Of a DNA stretch of 64,000 nucleotides, positions 1-8,635 are shown piece after piece; position 1 is the stretch's first letter, and every line of letters begins with the position of its first letter. The position numbers and the translations under genes were made by a program. The stretch comes from CAZWKX01 sp964633975 (GTDB lineage: Bacteria; Actinomycetota; Acidimicrobiia; Spongiisociales; UBA11373): positions 3,441-67,440 of the forward strand of contig CAZWKX010000006.1 of NCBI GenBank assembly GCA_964633975.1, read 5' to 3'. Under the pieces are notes generated by a model that did not search any database, had not been told where the DNA came from, and was given only the letters and a program-made list of their open reading frames with translations.

Positions 1-426
1 ACCGTCACCGCCGAGGATCTCATCGCGGGGCTGCGCCGCCATGGGCATCGGGTCACGCGCGCCAGGCGCACGATCTGCGAGATCCTGGCGGCGGAGCCGA
101 ACCAGCACCTGCGGGCTGCCGACATAGGCGACCGGGCCGGAGCGCGGCTCGACCTCTCAACGGTCTACCGAACCCTCGATGCGCTGGAGAGCATCGGGCT
201 GGTGGAGCACGTCCATCTGGGCCCGGGAGCCAGCGCCTACCACGTGGCGCCCTCGTCTCGTCATCACCATCTCGTGTGTGAGGTATGCGGCCGTGCCGTT
301 GACATTCCGGTTGGCGACCTGGAGCGGGCTATCGAATCGGTGACGACATCCCACGGTTTTGTGGCCCACAGCGCCCATTTCGCCATCGTGGGCCGGTGCG
401 AGGAGTGCGAGCGGCGCCGAGTCTGA
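1..426 (+). CDS. Fur-family metalloregulator, 5' end missing
   Basis: The frame is open from the first base, so the start lies outside the window; 141 codons are visible. The N-terminal part reads as the Fur winged helix, with an STVYRTLDALE recognition-helix segment typical of the family. The metal-binding part follows: HHHLVCEVCG (Cys93 and Cys96 in visible numbering) and a C-terminal GRCEEC pair (Cys133, Cys136), which matches the structural CxxC...CxxC zinc site. Such proteins are cytoplasmic dimeric repressors that respond to Fe, Zn or peroxide. The sequence alone does not say whether this is Fur, Zur or PerR. The next gene begins 88 bp downstream on the same strand. Confidence 0.9.
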   Translation, partial: TVTAEDLIAGLRRHGHRVTRARRTICEILAAEPNQHLRAADIGDRAGARLDLSTVYRTLDALESIGLVEHVHLGPGASAYHVAPSSRHHHLVCEVCGRAVDIPVGDLERAIESVTTSHGFVAHSAHFAIVGRCEECERRRV

Positions 427-513
427 TCCAAAGCAGCCGGGGGTAGGCTGGGTGGGCGTAATCGGATGCACCGGCGGGTCCGGCGCACGCGTTGCCGCCG
501 GTTGGAGGTGGCG

Positions 514-2928
514 ATGCCGAAGCTCTGCAGCAGGTGTGGGAACCCGGTAGGTGAGGACGCGAGGTTCTGCCCCAGCTGTGGGCAGAACCTCGGCCGGGAG
601 ATGGCGGCCGGAGCCGGCGTGACCGGGATGCCGGCAGCCGAGACACCCGAGGCGCCACCGCCACCCGGGTCACCTCCGGCGCCCGGAGTTCCATTGGCAC
701 CCGAGCCAGCAGTTGCGGCCGCGCCGCCACCTCCGCCACCCGACTCGAAGGGATCGAGACTTCCTTGGGCGGCATGGTCGCCCAAGCAGCGGCGCCGCTA
801 CGGTCTGCTGGCCCTGGGCGGGATTGCCGTGATCCTGATCATCGTGCTTGTCGTGGCGCTCTCTCGAGACGGGGGCAACGCCGTGACTGCCACACATGAA
901 TCCGGCGTCGAGATCGTCGCTGAAGTGGAGAGCGGTGGCGCAGTCTCGGTGAGCGCGGTCCAGGTGCCCGACTCCGAGCTGCCGCAGCAGCTTGCCGCGG
1001 ATGGCGCTTGGCGGTTCGATTTCTCCGGGGAGCTGAGCGGAGTAGCGGCCGTGACGATTCCCGAGCCCGACCAGACCAACTACGGCGTCATGGTCGAATT
1101 GAACGGTCGATGGCAGCCGATCTCGTTCACCCGTACCGGCTCAGGGGACATTCACGTGGAGATCGGAGCCGATCAGATCGATGCGGCTGCCTTCGGTGCC
1201 GCGGCGTCGGTGGCGCTGGCAGGCGGCGAGTCCCCCATGTCCGCCGCCCGAACCGACGGTGGGGATCTTTTCGAATGGGGTTTCCGTTTGGCCATCGTGC
1301 TGTTCGACAGCGTGGAGGCGGCCGCCGACTACGCCTTGGACCAGGCGGGCGGCCTCTACGGGGAGTGGTCGGGCTACATCGCCGATTACGCCTCGCCGGC
1401 GATGTGCTCGCAGCCGCTGGCCGGCGTGCAGTTCGACGACGACGCCAATGCCAAGGCGCTGCTACAGGTGTGCGTGGAGGATGGCCCCGCGGGTCCCGTC
1501 GTCCTGGTCGCCAACAACACTCGTTTTGCGCTCGAGGTCTTCGCGACGGGCGCCGATGTGCGCCACGAGGGCGGCGGCGCCGACGTGGCCGCGCTCGGTG
1601 GACGGGGTGTCGTTGTCAACGGAGGCGATACCACCAAGTGGACGAGTGGAGGCCTTTCGGTCACGTTCACCGCCGAGTTCACCGAGTACGCCTTCCTGCG
1701 GCAATTGAGTGTGTGGATCGTCGATCTTATTCCCGCCGGATCGGAGGTCATGCAGCGGGGAGAGGACCTCTCAGACGCCATCTCGCTCCTTCAAGATGCG
1801 CTCAAGGCGGGGAGTGGCCTGGACGCCGCCATCGATCACCTGTCGGCCGGCGACTACGGAGCCGCCTTCCGAGATGTCGTCGATCTGCTCACCCAAGAGG
1901 CGGTCATCGAACAGCTCGTCGAGAACGGCTGTATCGAGCGGCTCGTCGGCTTTCGCCTCGATGAGGAGATGCTGGGCGAGGTATTCGACGTGCTCCAGCT
2001 GGCCGGGTCGGTGGCCGACCTGGGCAGCCTCCTGTACACCACCTGGCAGACCGGCGGCTACGTGCGCGGCGAGGTCACCGTGCATCTGCCGGAGACCAAC
2101 GCCTCCGGGGATCAGAGCACGGCGGTGCAACAGACGACGACCACATCCCGGCCCTTTGTCGAGATCACCCATCTGGGGTCGATCACGGCTGCGGAAGCGC
2201 CTCACACGTTCACCTTCGAGCTGCCCGACTCCTACGACCGGGTGCTGTGCACCACATACGACCCCGACGATCCCGACTCCAGTGCCAAGTATGGGGGCTG
2301 GCAGGCGTGGATGGAGGTGAACGGCTCCCGCGTCTTCGAGTGGGTCGAGTACGACGGCACCGACTCGCTCTACAAGGACTACCTGAGCGGGGAGACCGTC
2401 TACGGGAGCACCGGTGTCGGCGACTGGTTCGACATCACCGGGCTCGTCGATCCCGGCAGCAATGAGATCGTCTTCTACCACTACAACGAGGGCCCAGGGG
2501 TGGGTATCAAGATCTCCGTAGAGGGTGGGGGAGCGCAGACCGGATCCACAATTCCGGGGAACCTCGGAACCGGGGATGTGCAGGTCACCCTGCTTTGGGA
2601 TTCGGTGGCCGACCTCGATCTCCACGTCATCGATCCCTTCGGGGAGGAGGTGTGGTTTGGTGAAGCGCTCTCTTCGAGCGGCGGCGAGCTGGACGTGGAC
2701 ATGCACGGGAACTGCGAGGGAAGCTCGAACCCGGTGGAGAACGTCTTCTGGCCGCCGGGTGAGGCTCCGCGTGGGTCTTACCGGGCCGGGGCGATGTTCT
2801 ACTCCACATGTGAGGGGGGCGGCACGGTTTCGTTCGAGATCGTCGTGCATCTCGACGGAGTCGAGCAGCCCAGGTTCGAAGGAGCCGTCGAGATAGGACA
2901 GTCGGTCTTCTTCGATTTTTCCTATTGA
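514..2928 (+). CDS. Zinc-ribbon, single-TM protein with C-terminal YfaP/DUF2135-like domain
   Basis: 805 residues. The ATG at 514 is preferred because GGAGGTGGC lies directly before it. Residues 5-23 form a C4 zinc ribbon (CSRCG...FCPSCG). A Pro/Ala-rich linker follows, then one membrane segment at about 96-117, so the ribbon should be cytoplasmic and some 690 residues external. The middle has no family I recognise and includes a short TTTT linker. About the last 110 residues (DLDLHVIDPFGE, then GGELDVD) match the YfaP/DUF2135 beta-sandwich pattern, with two Cys that could form a disulfide. Function unknown; it may bind an envelope ligand. A 6-bp GAGGGC-AGCG-GCCCTC hairpin starts at the stop codon (2927-2942). 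Confidence 0.8.
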   Translation: MPKLCSRCGNPVGEDARFCPSCGQNLGREMAAGAGVTGMPAAETPEAPPPPGSPPAPGVPLAPEPAVAAAPPPPPPDSKGSRLPWAAWSPKQRRRYGLLALGGIAVILIIVLVVALSRDGGNAVTATHESGVEIVAEVESGGAVSVSAVQVPDSELPQQLAADGAWRFDFSGELSGVAAVTIPEPDQTNYGVMVELNGRWQPISFTRTGSGDIHVEIGADQIDAAAFGAAASVALAGGESPMSAARTDGGDLFEWGFRLAIVLFDSVEAAADYALDQAGGLYGEWSGYIADYASPAMCSQPLAGVQFDDDANAKALLQVCVEDGPAGPVVLVANNTRFALEVFATGADVRHEGGGADVAALGGRGVVVNGGDTTKWTSGGLSVTFTAEFTEYAFLRQLSVWIVDLIPAGSEVMQRGEDLSDAISLLQDALKAGSGLDAAIDHLSAGDYGAAFRDVVDLLTQEAVIEQLVENGCIERLVGFRLDEEMLGEVFDVLQLAGSVADLGSLLYTTWQTGGYVRGEVTVHLPETNASGDQSTAVQQTTTTSRPFVEITHLGSITAAEAPHTFTFELPDSYDRVLCTTYDPDDPDSSAKYGGWQAWMEVNGSRVFEWVEYDGTDSLYKDYLSGETVYGSTGVGDWFDITGLVDPGSNEIVFYHYNEGPGVGIKISVEGGGAQTGSTIPGNLGTGDVQVTLLWDSVADLDLHVIDPFGEEVWFGEALSSSGGELDVDMHGNCEGSSNPVENVFWPPGEAPRGSYRAGAMFYSTCEGGGTVSFEIVVHLDGVEQPRFEGAVEIGQSVFFDFSY

Positions 2929-3045
2929 GGGCAGCGGCCCTCGTGTCTCCGGGGCGACGCGGCCAGGCATTCGAGCTGGACCGCTCACCTTGACCCTGCG
3001 GCTGGCACCTGTGCGCCGCCGGTGAGCTCGTGGCCGAGCTGCCTG

Positions 3046-3534
3046 CTAGCGAGAGCCCTCCGTGGGGTTCTCACCGGGCACGTAGAGCCTGCCGTGTTCG
3101 GTGCGGTACTGCTCGTCGTGCTTGACGATCATGGTGTCGGAGTGGAGGCATTCCCCGTCCCGGACTCCCTCGAGCACGACGCCGATACCCTCCTAGAAGA
3201 GCTGCGCCGGTGCGCCGACCAGCCGGGCCACGAAGGCGGTGTTCTCCTCGAGGCTGAGGCGCGGAAAAAGGCCGGGGGTGTGACCTATGAGGCCGATGCG
3301 GGAGCGAACGCCCACCGGTTCCGGTGAGGTCAACGAGGCGCCGATCACACGACCTTTGCCCGAGCTGGGGGTGAGCAGGGTGGCGAAGAGACGCAGCAGC
3401 GTCGTCTTGCCTGATCCGTTGGCGCCGACGAGGCCGACCGACTCCCCGTTGGCGACCGTCAGATCGAGATCGCGCAAGATCAGGGTGTCACCGATGCGCG
3501 CACCGATCCTCTTGAGTTTGACGAGTGCCGACAC
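3046..3534 (-). pseudogene. Cytochrome c maturation remnant: 5' ccmA fused in frame to 3' ccmE
   Basis: Read on the minus strand, 3534 to about 3205 encodes the start of an ABC ATPase of CcmA type: Walker A GANGSGKT at residues 37-44 and a Q-loop region, then nothing. Signature motif, Walker B and H-loop are missing. A TAG stop falls at 3195-3193 after residue 113. The same frame continues past the stop for 48 codons to TAG at 3048-3046. That part (EGIGVVLEG, then MIVKHDEQY) looks like the C-terminus of the haem chaperone CcmE, whose usual text is LF-K/R-EG-GVV-EG. The simplest reading is a deletion from inside ccmA into ccmE plus a nonsense change at the K/R codon. A misassembly is the alternative. 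Confidence 0.7.
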
Positions 3535-3630
3535 GGACGGTGAGTCTGCGGCGGGGTCGGGCGCTTGCTTCGGCGCAGGGGGCCGGGGGAGGCGGTGGTT
3601 CGCGGATGCGGAGGGCGGGGACAGAGAGCC

Positions 3631-3681
3631 CGGAGTTCAGAGTTCAGAGTCGGTATTGGGCTATCTGCATTCTGCGTTCTG
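3631..3681. repeat. Two blocks of degenerate 7-nt repeats
   Basis: AGTTCAG occurs twice in tandem at 3634-3647 and continues as AGTCGG. After a short spacer come three heptads, CTATCTG, CATTCTG and CGTTCTG (3661-3681). The second block is roughly the reverse complement of the first (CAGAGTT against CAGAATG and CAGAACG), so the pair could fold or be an inverted repeat. It lies between the ccm remnant and the 3' end of the his operon and is less GC-rich than its surroundings. Confidence 0.6.
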
Positions 3682-3691
3682 GGAGCACCGG

Positions 3692-4321
3692 CTACTTGGG
3701 TTGGGCACGCGCGCTCAGTACATCGAGGACCCGGTTTGGCCCCACTCCTCTTTCGGCGAGAAGCACGAGCAGGTGGTAGAGCAGATCCGCCGCCTCTTCA
3801 GCCAGGCGAAGATCGTCTGCCCGACCGTGGGCGTGATCCTTGGCGGCGAGTGCGGTCTCGACGGCCTCTTCGATCACCTTGCGGGCGACGGCGTCGACGC
3901 CGCTCTCCAGCAGGCGCGCGGTGTATGAGCCCGCGGGGCGAGTTTCGGCCCGCTCGGCGATGACGCCGGCCAGGCTCTCCAGGCCGGCGAAGCCGAAAGG
4001 CTCGGTTTCGTCGGGGTCGGAGAAGCAGGTGGCGGCGCCGGTGTGGCAGGCGGGCCCGGCCGGCTCGACCTCGATGAGAAGGGCGTCGCCGTCGCAGTCG
4101 GTACGGATGCGGCGAACTGCCATCGTGCTGCCGCTCGTCTCACCCTTGCGCCAGAGCTCGTTGCGGGATCGGCTCCAGAAGTGAGCTTGGCCGGTGCGCC
4201 GCATGGCCTCCAGGGCCTCCCGGTTCACGTAGGCGACCATCAGCACACGGCCTGTGGTCACGTCCTGCACGATGCCGGGCACCAGGCCTACGGCGTCGAA
4301 GACGGGTTCGGGAGGGCGCAT
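3692..4321 (-). CDS. hisIE: Bifunctional phosphoribosyl-AMP cyclohydrolase / phosphoribosyl-ATP pyrophosphatase
   Basis: 209 residues, catalysing the second and third steps of histidine synthesis. The N-terminal HisI half carries the metal-binding residues of the cyclohydrolase (RTDCDGDA, then GPACHTG...TCF). The C-terminal HisE half, about residues 115-209, is the all-alpha pyrophosphatase with EEAVE and EEAADLLYHLLVLL. It is the last gene of the minus-strand his operon. ATG at 4321 overlaps the hisF stop; a GTG one codon upstream is also possible. The fusion of both activities is common in bacteria. Confidence 0.95.
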   Translation of the reverse strand: MRPPEPVFDAVGLVPGIVQDVTTGRVLMVAYVNREALEAMRRTGQAHFWSRSRNELWRKGETSGSTMAVRRIRTDCDGDALLIEVEPAGPACHTGAATCFSDPDETEPFGFAGLESLAGVIAERAETRPAGSYTARLLESGVDAVARKVIEEAVETALAAKDHAHGRADDLRLAEEAADLLYHLLVLLAERGVGPNRVLDVLSARAQPK

Positions 4322-5082
4322 CACGGTCCCCGGACCGGAATCCCGGACGCGGCCATGACGCGTTTCACCTCGGAGATCTCCACCTGGCGCCGGTGGAAGA
4401 TCGACGCGGCGAGCACGGCCTCGGCGCCGCCGACGATGGCGGCTTCCGCACAGTGCGTGGCGTTCCCCGCTCCTCCCGAGGCGATGACCGGAACCTCGAC
4501 GGCATCGCCGACGGCACGCAGGAGATCTAGGTCGTAGCCGGCCTGGGTGCCGTCTCCGTCCATGGAGGTGAGCAGGATCTCACCGGCTCCGAGATCGACC
4601 CCACGCCGGATCCATTCGAGTGCGTCGACTCCGGTCGGAGTGCGGCCGCCGTCGATGACGACTTGCCACGACCCTTCTGCAACCCGTCTGGCGTCGACGG
4701 CGAGCACAACGCACTGGCTCCCGAATGCTTCGGCACAGCGGCTGATCAGGCCGGGGTCTCGCACCGCGGCACTGTTCACGGAAACCTTGTCGGCGCCGGC
4801 GCGCAAGGCGGCGCGCATGTCGTCGACGGAGCGGATGCCACCGCCGACGGTGAGCGGGATGAACACCTCCGAGGCGGTTCGTCGCACCACGTCGAGCATG
4901 GTGGCCCGACCGTCGGATGTGGCGGTGATGTCGAGGAAGACGATCTCGTCTGCTCCCTCGGCCGAGTAGCGGGCGGCCAGCTCCACCGGGTCGCCTTCAT
5001 CGGTGAGGCCGACGAAGTTGACACCTTTGACGACACGGCCGTTTGTGACGTCGAGGCAGGGAATGACGCGTTTACGCAGCAC
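4321..5082 (-). CDS. hisF: Imidazole glycerol phosphate synthase, cyclase subunit
   Basis: 253 residues, a TIM barrel that works with HisH to make imidazole glycerol phosphate and AICAR. The start is GTG at 5082 with AGGAGG upstream, inside the last codons of hisH (11-bp overlap), so translation is probably coupled. The N-terminus RKRVIPCLDV carries the first catalytic Asp. The second lies in the SMDGDGTQAGYD strand. The phosphate sites GGGIRS and ASGGAG are intact. Full length for the family. Confidence 0.97.
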   Translation of the reverse strand: MLRKRVIPCLDVTNGRVVKGVNFVGLTDEGDPVELAARYSAEGADEIVFLDITATSDGRATMLDVVRRTASEVFIPLTVGGGIRSVDDMRAALRAGADKVSVNSAAVRDPGLISRCAEAFGSQCVVLAVDARRVAEGSWQVVIDGGRTPTGVDALEWIRRGVDLGAGEILLTSMDGDGTQAGYDLDLLRAVGDAVEVPVIASGGAGNATHCAEAAIVGGAEAVLAASIFHRRQVEISEVKRVMAASGIPVRGP

Positions 5083-5689
5083 GCGCCGCCTCCTCACACT
5101 CGGCGACGAAGTTGGCCAGGAGTCGCAGGCCGGCAGTGCCGCTGCGCTCGGGGTGGAACTGCACTCCGACCCGACGTCCGGAGCGGGCCGCCGCCACGAA
5201 GGGACGCCCGTGGTCGCAGACCGCCACAACGGTTTCGGTCGAGCTCGGAACCGGTGCGTACGAGTGAACGAAGTAGAAGACCTCACCGCTGGGTATGCCC
5301 TGGAAGAGAGGGTCGGGGCGCAGTACGACGATGTCGTTCCAGCCGATGTGGGGCAGGCTCGGCGCGCCCGTGAGCCGTTGCACCCGGCCTGCGATCAGCC
5401 CCAGACCGGGTGCAGAGTTCTCGTCGCTGCCGTCGAAGAGGAGCTGCAGACCTACACAGATGCCCAGAAGCGGCACTTGTGCCGCGCCGAGTGGCTCCCC
5501 GAAGCCCGCGTCGGTGAGACGTTCGAAAGCGGCTGCGGCGCTGCCGACACCGGGCAGCACGATGCCGTCGGCCCCGGCCAAGGCGCCGGGGGTCTCGATC
5601 ACGACCGCTTCGGCCCCCGCTCGTTGCAGCCCTTCGGCTATCGAGACCAGGTTGCCGGCCCCGTGGTCGACGACGGCGATACGGGTCAC
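5072..5689 (-). CDS. hisH: Imidazole glycerol phosphate synthase, glutaminase subunit
   Basis: 205 residues, a class I glutamine amidotransferase that feeds ammonia to HisF. The nucleophile elbow is LLGICVGLQ with Cys78, and the His/Glu pair of the triad is in QFHPE (His179, Glu181). Its ATG overlaps the hisB stop and its end overlaps hisF, consistent with a tightly coupled operon. Confidence 0.97.
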   Translation of the reverse strand: MTRIAVVDHGAGNLVSIAEGLQRAGAEAVVIETPGALAGADGIVLPGVGSAAAAFERLTDAGFGEPLGAAQVPLLGICVGLQLLFDGSDENSAPGLGLIAGRVQRLTGAPSLPHIGWNDIVVLRPDPLFQGIPSGEVFYFVHSYAPVPSSTETVVAVCDHGRPFVAAARSGRRVGVQFHPERSGTAGLRLLANFVAECEEAARAA

Positions 5690-6270
5690 GTGGCGTCCTT
5701 CGTCGATGGGATGCCGAGACGGCGCTCATCCGGTGCCACTGCGGCGCGAACGGCGCGGCCTAGGGCCTTGAAGGCTGCTTCGGCGGTGTGATGGTCGTTG
5801 GCCCCCGATGCGGACAGGTGCACGGTGAAGCCGGCGGTGCGGGCCAGTGATTCGACCGCGTGGGACACGTTCTGGGTCGAGAGCGCCCCCAGACGCTCGC
5901 CGCGGAAAGTGATGTCGACTGCGGCGTACGGCCTACCCCCGGCGTCGATCGCGGCGGTGGCCAAAGCGTCGTCCATGGGGACCGAGGCGTCTCCGAAGCG
6001 CGTGATACCGGCGCGGTCCCCTAGGGCCTCGGCGATGGCACCGCCCAGGACGAGAGAGGTGTCTTCCACGGTGTGGTGGTCGTCGACGTCGAGATCGCCG
6101 CGCGTGCGCACCTCCATGTCGATGAGGGAGTGGCAGGCGAACGTGGTGAGCAGGTGATCGAAGAAGCCGACTCCGGTGTCGACCTTGGCTTCTCCCGAAC
6201 CGTCGAGGTTCAGGGTAACGCTGACTTCGGTCTCGGCTGTGGTCCTCTGCAGGCGCGCCGATCGGGTCAT
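5686..6270 (-). CDS. hisB: Imidazoleglycerol-phosphate dehydratase
   Basis: 194 residues, the monofunctional dehydratase without the phosphatase domain of enterobacterial HisB. The manganese-binding repeats are clear: GFFDHLL, the central VDDHHTVED, and a second half with ANDHHTAEAAFKALGRA. The ATG at 6270 overlaps the hisC stop as ATGA. Histidinol-phosphatase must come from another gene; none is seen in this window. Confidence 0.97.
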   Translation of the reverse strand: MTRSARLQRTTAETEVSVTLNLDGSGEAKVDTGVGFFDHLLTTFACHSLIDMEVRTRGDLDVDDHHTVEDTSLVLGGAIAEALGDRAGITRFGDASVPMDDALATAAIDAGGRPYAAVDITFRGERLGALSTQNVSHAVESLARTAGFTVHLSASGANDHHTAEAAFKALGRAVRAAVAPDERRLGIPSTKDAT

Positions 6271-7337
6271 GGCAGATTCACCTCCAGGGCGGCGAAGAGC
6301 CGCTCTTGCTCTTCGGGTGTGCGTACGGTGAAACGCAGGTGGTCGGCCAGGGGGCCGTCGGAAGGGAAGGGACGGACCACGATCCCTGCGGCGGCGAGCC
6401 GGACGGCGATGTCGGGGGCCTGAGGGCCCACCCGGCAGAGCACGAAGTTGGTGGCCGATGGGTACGGGGTGAGGCCGACGGCGTTGAGGCCGGCAGCGAG
6501 CCGATCTCGTCCTGCCACGATACGGGCCACATTGTCCTCCATCCACTCGGGGTCGCGGAGGGCGCGCAGCGCCAAAGCGGCCGAGATCGTGGACACGCTG
6601 GCCGGCGGCCGCAGGGTCTCGAGGATGTCGGCAAGCTGCGGGGGGGCCAGGGCGTAGCCGACCCGGATGCCGGCCAGCCCGTAGGCCTTGGACAGAGTGC
6701 CCAGGACGATGACGTTGTCGCGATTTCTCATCAACTCGCCGCGGCTCTCGCCGGCGAACTCTGCGTAGGCGGCGTCGACTACTGCGACGCCGCCGGCCGC
6801 GCCGAGGATGGCGTGGACGATTTCCGGCCCGAGCCGATCACCCGTCGGGTTGTGGGGCTCGCACAGCCAGGTGAGGGCGGCGCCGGCACAGGCGTCGAGG
6901 AACGGCCCGGTGGGGAAGCCGCCGACGGGAAGCACCGGGCCTCGCTCCTCTCGAGGGATCTCGATGAGCTCTGCGTGGTGCTGGAGCGAGGCGATGCGGT
7001 GGAGGCCATAGCTGGGGGAGTCGCAGACGGCGATCTTGCCGGGTCCGAGGAAGGCGTGGGCGCAGAGACGGATGAGCTCGTCGCCTCCGGCGGCCACGAC
7101 GACGGATTCAGGAGCCACCCCGTGGATCATGCCCAGAGTGCGGCGCAGCTCGGCATAGTCGACCTCGGGGTACTCGTTGAGCTCGGTGGCGGCTCGCGCC
7201 GCCTCGGCCCTGACCCACGAGGGCAAGAACGGAGAGGTGTTCTGGTCGAAGCGGATGACCAAGCGAGGATCCAGTCCGGCGCGCGCCGCGACGGCCGCCG
7301 TCGTCGGCTGCCATCGGTAGCGAGGTGGCGCCGTCAT
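6267..7337 (-). CDS. hisC: Histidinol-phosphate aminotransferase
   Basis: 356 residues, a fold-type I PLP enzyme that transaminates imidazole acetol phosphate with glutamate. It shows the HisC opening (RFDQNTSPF), EPHNPTGD, and the PLP lysine in LSKAYGLAGIRVGY (Lys217). The C-terminal phosphate-clamping Arg region (RPF, HLRFTV) is present. Start and stop overlap hisD and hisB by 4 bp each. Confidence 0.96.
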   Translation of the reverse strand: MTAPPRYRWQPTTAAVAARAGLDPRLVIRFDQNTSPFLPSWVRAEAARAATELNEYPEVDYAELRRTLGMIHGVAPESVVVAAGGDELIRLCAHAFLGPGKIAVCDSPSYGLHRIASLQHHAELIEIPREERGPVLPVGGFPTGPFLDACAGAALTWLCEPHNPTGDRLGPEIVHAILGAAGGVAVVDAAYAEFAGESRGELMRNRDNVIVLGTLSKAYGLAGIRVGYALAPPQLADILETLRPPASVSTISAALALRALRDPEWMEDNVARIVAGRDRLAAGLNAVGLTPYPSATNFVLCRVGPQAPDIAVRLAAAGIVVRPFPSDGPLADHLRFTVRTPEEQERLFAALEVNLP

Positions 7338-8635
7338 TCCCCTGCTCCTTCACCATCAAAACGCACTTCGACCGCCGCCAGGTGGGCGTCGAGGCCCTCC
7401 GCGGTGGCGATCTGTTGCACCACGGGGCGCAGGGCGGCGAGCCCTTCACGGGTCAGGCGCTGCACTTGGCGCCAGGAGCCGAAGTCCTCGACCGATAGAG
7501 GCCCCGTCGAGCAGGCAAGACCGCCGGTGGGGAGCACGTGGTTAGCCCCACTGGCGTAGTCGCCCACGGGCTCGGGCGCCCAGGCTCCGACGAAGACCGA
7601 ACCTGCCGAGGTGACCCGCTCCACTGCGGCCTCGGGGTCGGCGAGGTGGATGGTCAGGTGCTCGGGTGCGTAGGCATCGGCGAAAGCGAGGGCTTCCTCC
7701 AGATCGTGGGCGACCGCAACCAGGCCATGCCCGGCTAGGGCTTGCTCCACGACCTCTCTGCGGCTCAGTTGCTGCAGCTGGCGCATGGCCTCGGCCACCA
7801 CCCGGTCGGCGACGGCGGAATCGGCGGTGACGAGAAGCACCTGAGAGTCGGGCCCATGCTCCGCCTGGGCGAGCAGATCGGCGGCGACGAAGACGGGATC
7901 GGCGGATGCATCGGCGAGCACCAGGGCCTCGCTGGGCCCGGCCGGCATGTCAATGGCGCAGCTCCCGGCGACGGCCAGCTTGGCAGCGGTGACCCAGGCG
8001 TTGCCCGGCCCGACGATCTTGTCGACCGGCTCAACGGTCTCGGTGCCGTAGGCGAGGGCGCCGATGGCCTGGGCACCTCCCATGGCATAGACCTCTTTGA
8101 TGCCGAGCAGCGCGGCGGCTGCAAGCGTCACGTCGGCAACCGCGCCGTTCGGACGCGCCGGTGTGGCAACGGCAATGGAGCGGACGCCGGCGACTTGGGC
8201 CGGGACAACGGTCATGATCAGCGTCGACGGCAGCGGCGCCGTCCCTCCGGGCACGTAGCAGCCCACCCGGCGCAGCGGAGTCCAGCACCTGGACACTCGA
8301 ACCCCGGGCCGAACCTCAACCGTGCAGTCGTTGGGGCGCTGGTCTCGGCACACTGCGGCCACGTTGTACGCGGCGTCGCGCAGGGCGGCGACCAGCGCGG
8401 AGTCGACACGGTCGGCGCACGCGGCGATCTCTGCCGTGGGGAGGCGTGCGGTTCCGTTTCGTCCGCCCCCGTAGTTGCGGCCGGCCTCGGCCAGGGCGAT
8501 GTCGCCGCGGCGGCGGACGTCTTCGACGATGGCTGCGGCGTGGCCCAGAACGTCGTTGTTGGGGACGGCGGATCGGCTGAGCAGGGCGCGTCGCTCTGCA
8601 GCGCTCAAGGAGGCGAGATCGAGTCGGCGGATCAT
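7334..8635 (-). CDS. hisD: Histidinol dehydrogenase
   Basis: 433 residues, the Zn- and NAD-dependent enzyme for the last two steps of histidine synthesis. Recognisable blocks are CYVPGGTAPLPST, the NAD-binding DMPAGPSEALVLAD, the zinc/catalytic stretch AQAEHGPDSQV, and AYAPEHLTIH near the end. Length is normal. ATGA overlaps join it to hisG upstream and hisC downstream. Confidence 0.97.
   Translation of the reverse strand: MIRRLDLASLSAAERRALLSRSAVPNNDVLGHAAAIVEDVRRRGDIALAEAGRNYGGGRNGTARLPTAEIAACADRVDSALVAALRDAAYNVAAVCRDQRPNDCTVEVRPGVRVSRCWTPLRRVGCYVPGGTAPLPSTLIMTVVPAQVAGVRSIAVATPARPNGAVADVTLAAAALLGIKEVYAMGGAQAIGALAYGTETVEPVDKIVGPGNAWVTAAKLAVAGSCAIDMPAGPSEALVLADASADPVFVAADLLAQAEHGPDSQVLLVTADSAVADRVVAEAMRQLQQLSRREVVEQALAGHGLVAVAHDLEEALAFADAYAPEHLTIHLADPEAAVERVTSAGSVFVGAWAPEPVGDYASGANHVLPTGGLACSTGPLSVEDFGSWRQVQRLTREGLAALRPVVQQIATAEGLDAHLAAVEVRFDGEGAGE

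Noticed and set aside
1771..2988. Minus-strand open frame opposite the zinc-ribbon protein
   Set aside because: No domain or start signal, and fully contained in a better-supported gene.
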